Shown: positions 35,569 through 44,956, counted from the first letter of the stretch. The stretch: DNA of 64,000 bases from Sulfuricurvum sp. 17-40-25 (GCA_002282015.1 NCIJ01000002.1:186001-250000), one strand, 5' to 3'. Made by a program: numbers and translations. Notes: generated by a model from the sequence alone, not told the origin.

Positions 35569-37302
35569 ATGTTTGAAGTGATTGAGAATACTGCTCTTGA
35601 CGTATGGCAAAATGCTATACAAATTGGTTTTTGGATTATTCCTATTTTACTCTTCATGCTGTTCGTGCATGACCGCTACGTACAGCGTACACATCAGCTT
35701 CTAGTCCATTATCCCATCATCGGGCGTATGCGTTATGTCTTTGAAGCTCTTCGTGAGCCAATGCGCCAATATTTTGCAAGTGAAGCGTTTTATGATTCAC
35801 GCGACAAGATCGATTGGGTCTATAAAGCTGCTAAGAATGTTCCCAATTTTATGTCGTTTTCACTCACTCAACCCTTTAACCACTCACGTTTTATTGTTAA
35901 ACACTCTTCTCATGTCTTAAATGAGTCAGAACTCTCGACTGATCTTGGAATAACCTTTGGTGAAAAACGCCCCAAGCCTTTCAAAACAGCTACCCCAATC
36001 CTACGTTCTGCCATGAGTGACGGTGCGCTTAGTCCTGAGGGAATTCGCTCTTTTGCACTGGGATCTACTATGGGGCATTTTCCTGTCAATACCGGAGAGG
36101 GAGGGTTAACTTCTAACTTCTTTTATACCCATCGTCCTGATCTCAAAGATATGGAATATCTTGAGACGATAAGTGCCACATGGTTTGCAGAACTAGCATT
36201 TAAAGTATCCGCTTTTTTATTCAATCGTGGTCTTGCAATCAAACTATATCGACGCATACTTTTAAACAGCAAGACTGAAAATACGTATCTGTATGACCCT
36301 GTTTCCCACATTTTGTTTCGAATCAACTGGAATGCACCATTGAGTGCTTTCCCAAAAGAAGTTCCAAAAGACATGCCTGACATCATTTTTCAAATTGGTT
36401 CAGGCCTTTACGGCGTTCGAGACAAAGAAGGAAAATTTGATTTTGATCGATACAGTAAAGTAATGCGATTTTGCCGTATGACAGAAATCAAGATTGCACA
36501 AGGGGCAAAGCAAACAGGCGGTAAACTCACGGCTGCAAAAGTTTCAGACGATATTGCCTTTTATCGAGGTGTTGAAGCACATAAAGACCTTATCTCCCCT
36601 AACCGCTTTCCGTTTGCATCTAATGATGATGAGCTTTTAAGTTTTATCGCAAAACTTCAAGATATTTCACTCAAACCCGTCGGTATGAAGATCGTCATAT
36701 CGGATGATGCCAATGTACGTTCACTTGCCGAAAGTATGTCCATACGTAAACGCGCAAATCTGACTAATCCTGACTTCATTAATGTTGACAGCGGGGATGG
36801 AGGAAGTGCTACTGCACCATTAGAACTTATGGGTTCAGTCGGGCTTACAACGCTTAATGCCCTATATATTTTAGATACCGTTATGAAAGACTATGGTTTA
36901 CGTGATGATCTCAAACTTATCGCCAGTGGTAAGATTTTAACCCCAGATGATGTTGTCATTACCTTGGCTATGGGAGCAGATGCCGTTGGTATTGCTCGAG
37001 GGTTTATGATGAGTGCCGGCTGTATACGTGCTCGTATGTGTGCAGGTGTCGGATCGCATCACTGTCCTGTCGGACTGGCAACCCAAGACCCCACACTTCG
37101 TGCATCCTTTTTGGTCATTCGAAAAGCAGGAGAGATTGCCAACTATCATAATAATCTTCTCAAAGGTATCAAAAATATGTTGGCAGTTATGGGACTTAAA
37201 AACATAACGGATCTTTCACGAAGTCATCTAACCTATCGAAACCAAAGTGGAGAAATCTACTTTGACGTTGATATGTATTTCCACCAAAAATTCCACCACT
37301 AA
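35569..37302 (+). CDS. Membrane-anchored glutamate-synthase-like FMN protein
   Basis: 577 residues. An N-terminal membrane helix (about 19-38) precedes a single glutamate-synthase FMN/Fe-S domain: LSPEGIRSFALGS, KIAQGAKQTGGKL, VDSGDGGSATAPLELM, GADAVGIARGF and the cysteines of CIRARMC and HHCPVGLATQ. The amidotransferase domain and the beta-helix of GltB are missing, so it cannot use glutamine itself. Such stand-alone proteins are of uncertain function (ammonia- or ferredoxin-dependent activity has been suggested). Downstream speA is 9 bases away, which may link it to arginine/glutamate metabolism. Confidence 0.85.
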   Translation: MFEVIENTALDVWQNAIQIGFWIIPILLFMLFVHDRYVQRTHQLLVHYPIIGRMRYVFEALREPMRQYFASEAFYDSRDKIDWVYKAAKNVPNFMSFSLTQPFNHSRFIVKHSSHVLNESELSTDLGITFGEKRPKPFKTATPILRSAMSDGALSPEGIRSFALGSTMGHFPVNTGEGGLTSNFFYTHRPDLKDMEYLETISATWFAELAFKVSAFLFNRGLAIKLYRRILLNSKTENTYLYDPVSHILFRINWNAPLSAFPKEVPKDMPDIIFQIGSGLYGVRDKEGKFDFDRYSKVMRFCRMTEIKIAQGAKQTGGKLTAAKVSDDIAFYRGVEAHKDLISPNRFPFASNDDELLSFIAKLQDISLKPVGMKIVISDDANVRSLAESMSIRKRANLTNPDFINVDSGDGGSATAPLELMGSVGLTTLNALYILDTVMKDYGLRDDLKLIASGKILTPDDVVITLAMGADAVGIARGFMMSAGCIRARMCAGVGSHHCPVGLATQDPTLRASFLVIRKAGEIANYHNNLLKGIKNMLAVMGLKNITDLSRSHLTYRNQSGEIYFDVDMYFHQKFHH

Positions 37303-37311
37303 AGGTCATAA

Positions 37312-39141
37312 ATGCAAAATTACGGTATTGATATCTGGGGTGAAAACAATTTTATGATTGACCAGGGTAAAGTCAAAGTTAATTATAAAAGTTCACCGTC
37401 GCTTATAGAAATCACAGAAAGAATTCGAAAGACCAATTTACGTGGGCCACTAATACTACGTTTCCCTCACCTAATCGGAAAACAGATCAATCTTTTGTAC
37501 TCAAACTTTCAACGTGCAATTTTCGAAAACGACTATACCGGTAAATTTCGTGCCGTATTCCCCCTAAAAGTAAATCAATTTCCCGAAGCCGTCGATGCCA
37601 TCGTCGAACTGGGTGAAAAATACAGTTATGGGTTGGAAGCCGGTTCAAAAGCAGAACTTGCCATTGCAATGGCAAAAACACCTATGGGATCCCCAATCAC
37701 CGTCAATGGATTCAAAGACGAAGAGATGGTCACTCTAAGCTTCATGGCAGCACAAATGGGTCATGACATCACCATTACGATCGAAGGGCTGGGTGAGCTT
37801 GAGTGGATCATTGATGTAGCACAATCCTGCGGTCTAAAAGTTCCAAATATCGGTTTCAGGGTTCGTTTACAAAGTGAAGGAAGCGGTATTTGGGCTAAAA
37901 GTAGTGGTTTAAGTGCAAAATTCGGGCTTACCTCTACGGAACTCATCGAAGCCATCGGAATGCTCCAAGATAATAACATGGTACAGTATTTCACTATGAT
38001 TCACTTCCACGTCGGTTCTCAGATGCAAGATATCTCTACACTCAAACGGGTCTTACGTGAGTCCGGAAATATCTATGCTGAACTCAAAAAAATGGGTGCT
38101 ACAAATCTTAATGCGATTAATATTGGTGGGGGTTTAGCGGTTGAATATTCTCAACACAGTTCAACTCGTTTACGCAACTATACCCTTGAAGAGTTTTCTA
38201 ACAGTGTTGTTTTCTTACTGCGTGAGATCATGAATGCAAAGGGAGTTGAACATCCAGACATTTATACCGAGTCTGGACGTTTTATTGTTGCATCCCATTC
38301 AGTCTTAATCGCACCGGTTCTTGAACTGTTTTCACATGATTATCAAGCAAAATCATTAAAATTAAAAGACAAAAACCCTCCCCTAATTGAGGAGTTATGC
38401 GAATTAAATTCATTACTCACTCCTCGTACGTGTATTGAATACATGCACGATGCCCTTGACCATATGGAATCACTCTTAACCCTCTTTAATCTTGGTCATA
38501 TTGATCTGCAAGACCGATCCAATGCAGAGATCTTGGTACATCAGATTATCAAAAAATCACTCTATCTTTCTCAAGATAATCCTATGCCCGAAATCGAACG
38601 ACTGCAAGTAAAAATGCAAGAGCGCTATTTGATTAACAGCTCGATCTTCCAAAGTATCCCCGATTATTGGGGACTACAACAGCAGTTTCCGATCATGCCT
38701 CTCGACAGGCTCGATGTTCCTGCCATACGTGCCGCTAGTCTTTGGGATATTACCTGTGACAGCGATGGAGAAATCCGGTTTAAACCTGACACACCCCTAT
38801 ATCTGCATGACATTGATCTAGATGAAGAGGATTATTTTCTAGCTTTCTTTAATGTAGGTGCTTATCAAGAGACACTGGGCATGAATCACAATCTATTTAC
38901 ACACCCTAGCGAGTGTACTATTCTCATCAACGATACGGGATACGAAATCGAAAACTTTACCGAATCCGACAATATTCTCAATATTCTTGAAGATATCGGG
39001 TATGACGCCTCTAAACTTCTAACCAACCTTAAAAATAAGTTGGCAACGAGCGAGTTTATTACAGAAGAAGAAAAAACTGATACACTTCAAAAGCTAGAAA
39101 TGTACCTCTATCAAAATGGGTATTTAAGAACAACACGTTAA
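37312..39141 (+). CDS. speA: Biosynthetic arginine decarboxylase
   Basis: 609 residues, PLP enzyme of the alanine-racemase fold family making agmatine from arginine for polyamine synthesis. Typical SpeA sequence: YGIDIWGENNFMI, AVFPLKVNQ with the PLP lysine near residue 89, GLEAGSKAEL, HFHVGSQ, NIGGGLAVEY and YTESGRFIV. AAAGGTC precedes the ATG. Confidence 0.96.
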   Translation: MQNYGIDIWGENNFMIDQGKVKVNYKSSPSLIEITERIRKTNLRGPLILRFPHLIGKQINLLYSNFQRAIFENDYTGKFRAVFPLKVNQFPEAVDAIVELGEKYSYGLEAGSKAELAIAMAKTPMGSPITVNGFKDEEMVTLSFMAAQMGHDITITIEGLGELEWIIDVAQSCGLKVPNIGFRVRLQSEGSGIWAKSSGLSAKFGLTSTELIEAIGMLQDNNMVQYFTMIHFHVGSQMQDISTLKRVLRESGNIYAELKKMGATNLNAINIGGGLAVEYSQHSSTRLRNYTLEEFSNSVVFLLREIMNAKGVEHPDIYTESGRFIVASHSVLIAPVLELFSHDYQAKSLKLKDKNPPLIEELCELNSLLTPRTCIEYMHDALDHMESLLTLFNLGHIDLQDRSNAEILVHQIIKKSLYLSQDNPMPEIERLQVKMQERYLINSSIFQSIPDYWGLQQQFPIMPLDRLDVPAIRAASLWDITCDSDGEIRFKPDTPLYLHDIDLDEEDYFLAFFNVGAYQETLGMNHNLFTHPSECTILINDTGYEIENFTESDNILNILEDIGYDASKLLTNLKNKLATSEFITEEEKTDTLQKLEMYLYQNGYLRTTR

Positions 39142-39151
39142 GGAGATTTCT

Positions 39152-39853
39152 TTGGGGCTATTAAGTGAGATTTCTGAAGACTTTTCAAATGTATATAAAA
39201 ATGACCCTGCCATAAGCTCTCCCGCAGAGTTTCTTTTTAACTATCCGGGTGTATGGGCTATATTTTGGTACCGCATTGCCAATCGTCTTTATCGCAATAA
39301 TTTTAGAGCCGTTGCCCGTATGATTATGGGAATTAGCCAAATTTTGACAAACATTGATATTCACCCGGGTGCAACGATCGGAAATCGTGTGTTTATTGAT
39401 CATGGCATGGGTGTCGTTATCGGGCAAACCGCTATCATCGAAGATGACGTATTAATCTATCAAGGGGTTACGCTTGGTGGAGTCAGTCTCATTGCCGGTA
39501 AACGCCATCCTACGATCAAACGCGGTGCCGTAATCGGTGCCGGTGCCAAGATCTTGGGCAATATCACCATTGGTGAAAACTCAAAAGTGGGTGCAAACTC
39601 TGTTGTCGTACGTAATGTCCCTGAAAACAGTACCGCTATTGGAATTCCCGCACATGTCATACAAAAAGGGCGTGACAAAGATCCATTTAGTCACAACAAA
39701 CTTCCAGATATCAACAAAGAGATGTTTGAGTACCTACTCAAACGTGTTGCAGTCTTGGAGCATATTTTGGTTCAGGACAATACTGAAATTCTTGAGCAAG
39801 ATTTACAGCTTGAAGATATCTATGAATCGTTTATCAGAGCTATGAAAAATTAG
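39152..39853 (+). CDS. cysE: Serine O-acetyltransferase
   Basis: 233 residues. First step of cysteine synthesis. Left-handed beta-helix of hexapeptide repeats with IDIHPGATIGNRVFIDHGMG (catalytic His), GQTAIIEDDVLIYQGVTLGG, KRHPTIKRGAVIGAGAKILG. Shorter than E. coli CysE because the N-terminal helical domain is reduced. Start TTG at 39152, 6 bases after AAGGAG; the upstream gene ends 10 bases before. Confidence 0.94.
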   Translation: MGLLSEISEDFSNVYKNDPAISSPAEFLFNYPGVWAIFWYRIANRLYRNNFRAVARMIMGISQILTNIDIHPGATIGNRVFIDHGMGVVIGQTAIIEDDVLIYQGVTLGGVSLIAGKRHPTIKRGAVIGAGAKILGNITIGENSKVGANSVVVRNVPENSTAIGIPAHVIQKGRDKDPFSHNKLPDINKEMFEYLLKRVAVLEHILVQDNTEILEQDLQLEDIYESFIRAMKN

Positions 39854-39933
39854 TATACCTCTTCTTATGGATTAATCCAGTTTTAACCCATAAGCCTCTA
39901 GAATGAAATAAAATCTAAAGTTTCGGGTGTTGG

Positions 39934-41277
39934 ATGAGATTTTCTTTCTTTAAAGTCGCGTTTGTTATCATCATTAATTCGTCACTGTTGCTGCAAGCAA
40001 CCGCATTAGATAGCAATAAACTGCGTTCTGGTCTTTCCATCAATAATTTTCCCACTACCCTAGCAACCCTAACTGCTGATAAATCCGATGACAACGAGTT
40101 TTGGTATTGGCTCAATCTCGGACGTCTGCAACAAGCTAATGGCGATTTTACCTCCTCCATCCAATCCTTTGAACATGCCTATGCTATTTTAGATGAATAC
40201 GAAAACAGAGCATCCATCAGCTTACGAAATGTTGGTTCCTTTTTAGGATCATCTCTTATGAGCAAGGGGAGTGAAACGTATTATGGAAAAGGGTATGAGC
40301 GTACCTCGATGCATACACTAAACGCACTTAACTATCTCATGCTGGGTAATTTTGAAAGTGCTTCCGTAGAGATGCGCCGCATGGAACAACGTCAAGAGTT
40401 TTGGCTCAAAGAAAGTGAAGCAAAGATCCAAGAAGCCGCAAAAAATAAACAAGAAGCACGTCAAAAAGGAAGTGACACTTCTCAAGTACCGCAAAGCTAC
40501 TCGTTATCAGCCATGCTGGACGATGATGATGTCAGAACATTGGCCAACAATTATCAAGACCCGTTCTCCTATACCCTTAGCAGTATTATTTTGGATATCT
40601 CAGGTCAATCCGAAGCATCCGGAAACTCGTCCCAAATCAGTTTAAAAAGGGCATTGGCTCTTAATCCAGATGTCTCAAAGGTATTTTCAAACCTGCCCGA
40701 TAGTACCCAAAAGATGGATGTCACTGTCATACTGTTGTCCGGTATCGCTCCTGCTATGAAAATTGAAAAAATCCGTTTTCCCATCTTTTATGGTGCCAAC
40801 TATACCAGCATAGACTTACCTTCATATACAGTACCAAAAGATGATATAAGCGGTATTACGATTACGACCGATAAGCTACAGCTACAACCTCCTAGACTTC
40901 TAAAAACGGATATAATGGCTTATAAGACACTCAAAGATGAACTTCCTGGAGAACTCGCCAAATCAGTGGTTCGTGCCACTACCAAGGCTGTTGCTTCCAA
41001 ACAGGCCTCCGATCATTTTGGAAATTTAGGGGGACTTGTGGCATCATTACTGTTCGATGTTGGTAGCAGTTTCGCAGACTCAGGATTTAGAAACTGGGAG
41101 ATGATGCCAAATTCTGGCTATATAGCCAAGTTTGAAGCTACCAAGAACTCAACAGTTACGCTAAAACTCAATAATATTCAGGAGTCAATTATGCTTCCAT
41201 CGGATAAAAAGGGGACCATCGTTCTCATCAATTATTTAACTCCCGACAATATAAGGATTGATCATGTCAGCTACTAA
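39934..41277 (+). CDS. COG3014-like periplasmic/envelope protein of the LpoB neighbourhood
   Basis: 447 residues. Signal peptide (about 1-24), TPR-like helical region (FWYWLNLGRLQQANGDFTSS, MHTLNALNYLMLGNFESASV), a lysine/glutamine-rich coiled stretch near residues 155-180, and a beta-rich C-terminal half containing a hydrophobic glycine-rich segment. Matches the kind of conserved protein encoded next to YcfL-like and LpoB-like lipoproteins. Role unknown; the context suggests outer-membrane regulation of peptidoglycan synthesis. Overlaps the next gene by 14 bases. Confidence 0.65.
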   Translation: MRFSFFKVAFVIIINSSLLLQATALDSNKLRSGLSINNFPTTLATLTADKSDDNEFWYWLNLGRLQQANGDFTSSIQSFEHAYAILDEYENRASISLRNVGSFLGSSLMSKGSETYYGKGYERTSMHTLNALNYLMLGNFESASVEMRRMEQRQEFWLKESEAKIQEAAKNKQEARQKGSDTSQVPQSYSLSAMLDDDDVRTLANNYQDPFSYTLSSIILDISGQSEASGNSSQISLKRALALNPDVSKVFSNLPDSTQKMDVTVILLSGIAPAMKIEKIRFPIFYGANYTSIDLPSYTVPKDDISGITITTDKLQLQPPRLLKTDIMAYKTLKDELPGELAKSVVRATTKAVASKQASDHFGNLGGLVASLLFDVGSSFADSGFRNWEMMPNSGYIAKFEATKNSTVTLKLNNIQESIMLPSDKKGTIVLINYLTPDNIRIDHVSY

Positions 41278-41629
41278 AAACGTTTTAATTGCACTTAGTG
41301 TATCTATTTTATTCATTGGATCTTTTTCTGGATGCAGCTCCAAAAATATTAATATTATTGGTGAAAAGCGAATAGAAATCATAAAGCATAAAGCGATTCA
41401 AGAAGGTACTTTCTTAAAAATAATGGCGGAATTGGAAAACACGGATTATGATGAGACAGAAGGCTTTGTCTATCAAATAGAATGGATTGACAAAAATGGT
41501 TTGATAATAGACACTACTCCATGGAGAGCGGTAACCATACATCAAAACCAGAAAGTTCAAATCGTCGAAATGACCAATTTTCCTAATATTGTTGATTATA
41601 ATATCATTGTCTCTGTACCTAATAAATAA
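41264..41629 (+). CDS. YcfL-like lipoprotein
   Basis: 121 residues. Signal peptide ending IGSFSGCSSK gives a lipobox cysteine near residue 24. The mature domain is immunoglobulin-like (LKIMAELENTDYDETEGFVY, IEWIDKNGLIIDTTPWRAVTI), as in the DUF1425/YcfL family. In E. coli ycfL is adjacent to lpoB, the same order as here. ATG at 41264 is 6 bases after AAGGA-TTG; the TTG at 41258 is too close. Confidence 0.75.
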   Translation: MSATKNVLIALSVSILFIGSFSGCSSKNINIIGEKRIEIIKHKAIQEGTFLKIMAELENTDYDETEGFVYQIEWIDKNGLIIDTTPWRAVTIHQNQKVQIVEMTNFPNIVDYNIIVSVPNK

Positions 41630-41640
41630 GGAAAATACTC

Positions 41641-42255
41641 ATGAAAACAATACTAACGACCTCACTTTCAATCACTATAGCTGCGCTTTTGTTAAGCGGA
41701 TGTGCCCCTAAAGGCGGTGCTGGTATGGTTGGATACGATTCAAATGTAAAATACGGGGACGCCAAAGCGGTCGAAACCGTGACTGCAGATTTTGGTTCAA
41801 CGGATTTACAATCTACCGCTGAATCATTGACCCAATCTCTTTTGGAATCACGTTACATTGCAAAAGCAGCCCAACCACCAAAAGTACGCTTACGTGCCGT
41901 TAATAACCTAACCTACGAGCATATCGATACCAAAGCAATCACTGATAAAATTCGTATCAAACTTCTAAAATCCGGACAAGTGCGTTTCTTGGCAGACACC
42001 GCCAATCTCAATCAGGTTAAAGACGAGCGTGAACTAACAGCTGCTGCAACTGCGAACAAAGTAAACAAAGCAATGGCAGATTCAGATTACATCATAACCG
42101 GAAATGTCCGATCCATCAAAAAAGCAAATGATGATGTCAAAGATGTCTATTACAACGTTTCTATGGAACTTGTAGATCCGCAAAGTGGTGAAATACTGTG
42201 GGCAGATGAGAAAGAGATTCGTAAAGTGACTTCAAAATCAACCGTAGGATGGTAA
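41641..42255 (+). CDS. lpoB: LpoB-like penicillin-binding-protein activator lipoprotein
   Basis: 204 residues. Lipobox LLLSGC (Cys near 21), a short linker and the LpoB/CsgG-like alpha-beta domain: FGSTDLQSTAESLTQSLLES, VRLRAVNNLTYEHIDTKAIT, DYIITGNVRSI, VSMELVDPQSGEILWADEKE. In E. coli LpoB stimulates PBP1B from the outer membrane; here the PBP partner is unknown. Preceded by YcfL-like lipoprotein and followed 4 bases later by a glycine-zipper protein. Confidence 0.85.
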   Translation: MKTILTTSLSITIAALLLSGCAPKGGAGMVGYDSNVKYGDAKAVETVTADFGSTDLQSTAESLTQSLLESRYIAKAAQPPKVRLRAVNNLTYEHIDTKAITDKIRIKLLKSGQVRFLADTANLNQVKDERELTAAATANKVNKAMADSDYIITGNVRSIKKANDDVKDVYYNVSMELVDPQSGEILWADEKEIRKVTSKSTVGW

Positions 42256-42259
42256 GATT

Positions 42260-42661
42260 ATGAAACATTCACTCTCATTAAGTCTATTACTGTGTATAGC
42301 CATCTCTGCTAGCTATGCCCAATCACCCTCTAGTGTTGTTATCGATGGTGTAGAATATGCTCCTGTTCCGAATACAAAACAAGAAACCTATACGATCCCT
42401 CAAAGCTCTCTTCAAGGCTCAGAAAACTGTTGGTATGAGCAAGTGCCTATTCCCACTGTTGTGAATGAATCTCCCAACCTATATGGCGCCATTGTAGGTG
42501 GAATACTAGGAGGAGTGATCGGTCATCAATTTGGAAGTGGAAGAGGTAGAACAGCAGCAACTATCGGAGGGGCAGCTCTAGGTACTGCATTAGGTTCAAC
42601 TACGCCGCAAGCACAGCCGCAACAATATCAGACCATACGCAAGTGTAATACGAGCCGTTAG
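42260..42661 (+). CDS. Glycine-zipper 2TM-domain outer-membrane protein
   Basis: 133 residues. Signal peptide (about 1-20, ending SASYA), a polar middle with VVIDGVEYAPVP, then LYGAIVGGILGGVIGHQFGS and TAATIGGAALGTALG, the 17-kDa-antigen type glycine zipper. Such domains insert in the outer membrane or bind other envelope proteins. Good AGGATGG ribosome site. Final gene of the LpoB-like cluster; ends 6 bases before convergent ribBA. Confidence 0.8.
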   Translation: MKHSLSLSLLLCIAISASYAQSPSSVVIDGVEYAPVPNTKQETYTIPQSSLQGSENCWYEQVPIPTVVNESPNLYGAIVGGILGGVIGHQFGSGRGRTAATIGGAALGTALGSTTPQAQPQQYQTIRKCNTSR

Positions 42662-42667
42662 AAAGAG

Positions 42668-43705
42668 TTAATCCTCTTTCGTCGGATCTATAATCTCTAC
42701 AACATCCAATCCAAACCCGTTGAGTGCCGAAAACTCTGTATTTTTATTATCCGCTAAAAGCCGCATATGACGAACACCCAAAATCTTTAAGATCTGCGCA
42801 CCGATACCGTATTCTTTCATATTACCATTGCTGTTATTAGGCTTATTAATAAACAGTAGTACACCGCTGTTTTGCTTGAGATAGTGTATGGAATCAATCA
42901 GCTGAATGTAGCGACTTTGATTGAGTAAGAGATCAATATCAGGTATGACATTATGAACACGCACATTTGCCGTTTCTGCCGCTTTATAAAACACAATCGC
43001 AGTATGCTCATCACCTTGGTGATCCGAAAAGAGATATTTTTTAACATTCACACCAAAGAATTCGATCTCTTCTTCGGAGGTGGCTTTTACCAAAATCTCA
43101 TTGGCAAGACGATACTCAACTATATCTGAGATATAGACCGTTTTTAAATCATGTTTTAACGCAAAAATATCCAGATCATCACGACGTGCCATTGAGCCGT
43201 CTTCTTTCATTATCTCACAGATAACCGCAGATTCCGCCAAACCTGAGAGTCTGCACAGATCAACAGACCCTTCTGTATGCCCGATACGAACCAGTGTCCC
43301 GCCTTCTTTCGCGATCAATGGAAAAATATGCCCTGGCATAACCAGTTCTTCTGGGTGACTGATCGGATTGGCCAGAATCTTAATTGTCATGTCTCGCTCA
43401 TGAGTCGAAATACCGGTAGTCGCAGCAGTAGCATCTACAGAGACCGTGAAGGCTGTTTCATGCATAGACGAGTTTGACTTTACCATTGGCTCTAAATTAA
43501 GTCTCTTGGCGATTGTAGGGTTAATGGCTACACATATCAATCCTTTGGCATGCGTAGCCATGAAATTAACATGATCTGGGCTTGAAAAAACAGAAGCATA
43601 GACAAGGTCGCCTTCATTCTCACGGTCTTCATCATCGACCATGATGACCATACGCCCTTTTTTGAACTCTTCAATTGCTTCTTGCACACGTTTTATTGCT
43701 GACAT
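42668..43705 (-). CDS. ribB: RibBA-type protein: active DHBP synthase half, degenerate GTP cyclohydrolase II half
   Basis: 345 residues. N-terminal 200 residues make 3,4-dihydroxy-2-butanone 4-phosphate for riboflavin: MVDDEDRENEGDLVYAS, FMATHAKGLICVAI, TGISTHERDMTI, GHIFPLIAKEGG and RIGHTEGSVDLCRLSG are intact. The C-terminal part is homologous to RibA but lacks the three zinc cysteines (the usual GDxLGSxxCDCG segment is absent), so cyclohydrolase activity is unlikely. This form is known in epsilonproteobacteria. ATG 43705 is spaced better from AAAGAG than the ATG at 43708. Confidence 0.9.
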   Translation of the reverse strand: MSAIKRVQEAIEEFKKGRMVIMVDDEDRENEGDLVYASVFSSPDHVNFMATHAKGLICVAINPTIAKRLNLEPMVKSNSSMHETAFTVSVDATAATTGISTHERDMTIKILANPISHPEELVMPGHIFPLIAKEGGTLVRIGHTEGSVDLCRLSGLAESAVICEIMKEDGSMARRDDLDIFALKHDLKTVYISDIVEYRLANEILVKATSEEEIEFFGVNVKKYLFSDHQGDEHTAIVFYKAAETANVRVHNVIPDIDLLLNQSRYIQLIDSIHYLKQNSGVLLFINKPNNSNGNMKEYGIGAQILKILGVRHMRLLADNKNTEFSALNGFGLDVVEIIDPTKED

Positions 43706-43816
43706 CATAATCTCTTTAATTTTAGTATATATTTAACGATTATTATAGTCAAATAGGGTTAAAAACCCATCAGAATCAAAATAAACCCATTTTTTTCAGA
43801 AATCCTCCCTCAGGTC

Positions 43817-43845
43817 TTGACAATTTTCCCAAAAGAATCTATAAT
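43817..43845 (+). promoter_or_regulatory. Perfect consensus sigma-70 promoter of the tRNA pair
   Basis: TTGACA (43817-43822), exactly 17 bases, TATAAT (43840-43845). The first tRNA begins 25 bases after the -10. This is a full match to both hexamers and spacer length, rare for an epsilonproteobacterium. Confidence 0.9.
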
Positions 43846-43870
43846 TTCGGCCTCTTAAAAGAGAACCCAC

Positions 43871-43945
43871 TGGGGTATAGGCAAATGGTATGCCAACAGT
43901 TTTTGGTACTGTAGATTGGAGGTTCGAGTCCTCCTACCCCATCCA
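43871..43945 (+). tRNA. tRNA-Gln (anticodon TTG)
   Basis: Full cloverleaf: acceptor TGGGGTA/TACCCCA, D stem GGCA/TGCC, anticodon stem ACAGT/ACTGT with loop TTTTGGT (anticodon TTG reads CAA), T stem GGAGG/CCTCC with TTCGAGT. Discriminator T, CCA encoded at 43943-43945. Eleven bases precede the next tRNA. Confidence 0.95.
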
Positions 43946-43956
43946 CATTTTTAGTT

Positions 43957-44033
<77 letters not shown>

Positions 44034-44178
44034 ATTCACAAAAGATATCTCTTCAATAATTCTTACTCATAAGTATATTACCTTAAAATTATACGCATCA
44101 TTATGAACTTTCAAATCAATTTATCGTAATTTTCGATTCACTAAGTATGATTCCAACAACGAAGCATAAAGGATTAGT

Positions 44179-44544
44179 ATGACAGATTTTGGAGACTTTA
44201 AATCACTATCAACTGAAGAATTCCAGGAAAAGAAAGCTGAAGGGTGTGCCGTAATAGACATAAGAAGACCCGACGAATGGGGATATTACGGTGTTATCGA
44301 GGGGAGTCATAAGATCACCTTTTTCGATGAAATGGGACAATATGATCTTAATCAATTTATGGACGCCTTTAGCCAAATTGTCAAAGATAAACAGCAACCT
44401 TTTATACTGGTGTGTGCTCATGCAAATAGAACAAAAACAATAGGCAGATTTATGGGCTCTGAACTTGGGTATGAAAATGTTTACGAGCTTGATGGCGGGA
44501 TCAATTACGGATGGATCGATCAAGGTTTAAAAACGGTACCTTAG
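44179..44544 (+). CDS. Single-domain rhodanese-like sulfurtransferase
   Basis: 121 residues, one rhodanese domain. AVIDIRRPDEWGYYGVIEGS and the active-site loop VCAHANRTKTIG with the catalytic cysteine, then YELDGGINYGW. The loop is CxxxxR as in sulfur-transferring rhodaneses. Likely moves sulfane sulfur or detoxifies it; no physiological partner is adjacent. AAAGGATTAGT precedes the ATG. Confidence 0.9.
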   Translation: MTDFGDFKSLSTEEFQEKKAEGCAVIDIRRPDEWGYYGVIEGSHKITFFDEMGQYDLNQFMDAFSQIVKDKQQPFILVCAHANRTKTIGRFMGSELGYENVYELDGGINYGWIDQGLKTVP

Positions 44545-44571
44545 TATCTAGATATGATATCTACTATAGAA

Positions 44572-44594
44572 CTCTGATATTATCAGGGTTTTTT
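44572..44594 (+). terminator. Rho-independent terminator after the rhodanese gene
   Basis: CTCTGAT-ATT-ATCAGGG hairpin (one G-T pair) followed by a run of six T. Lies 27 bases after the rhodanese stop. Confidence 0.7.
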
Positions 44595-44732
44595 ACAATT
44601 ACTTCATCAATGATCGGCCTCATAAATCAACAAATAACTACTACCAATAAATAAAAAGTTCTCCTATAATTAGGGTATTAAAAAACTGTAACGCTACATC
44701 AATTTAACATTTTAAATATCAAGGATTATAGG

Positions 44733-44927
44733 ATGACTATAGAAGAAATTGCTTTTGAATTAGAGTTAGCAGGATTGAGTAGAGAACAGCAAATAAAATT
44801 AATATCATCTATCAAAAGAGGTGGTTTTGACGCAAAAGCGATCGATAAAAAACTGATACTTATGGGCTTCACACCAATATTCAGTATTTATGATGATGAC
44901 GAAGCAGATACTCAGGAAAAGGCTTAG
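44733..44927 (+). CDS. Small hypothetical protein
   Basis: 64 residues, acidic, no cysteine or membrane segment: a helical body (TIEEIAFELELAGLSREQQI, KLISSIKRGGFDAKAIDKKL) and an acidic tail. The pattern resembles tiny helical adaptor-like proteins, but no family is recognised. AAGGATTATAGG precedes the ATG, so translation is credible. Alone between the rhodanese terminator and the convergent HerA-like gene. Confidence 0.5.
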   Translation: MTIEEIAFELELAGLSREQQIKLISSIKRGGFDAKAIDKKLILMGFTPIFSIYDDDEADTQEKA

Positions 44928-44956
44928 TAATCACCAAATAATTTTCATCCTAAGAC

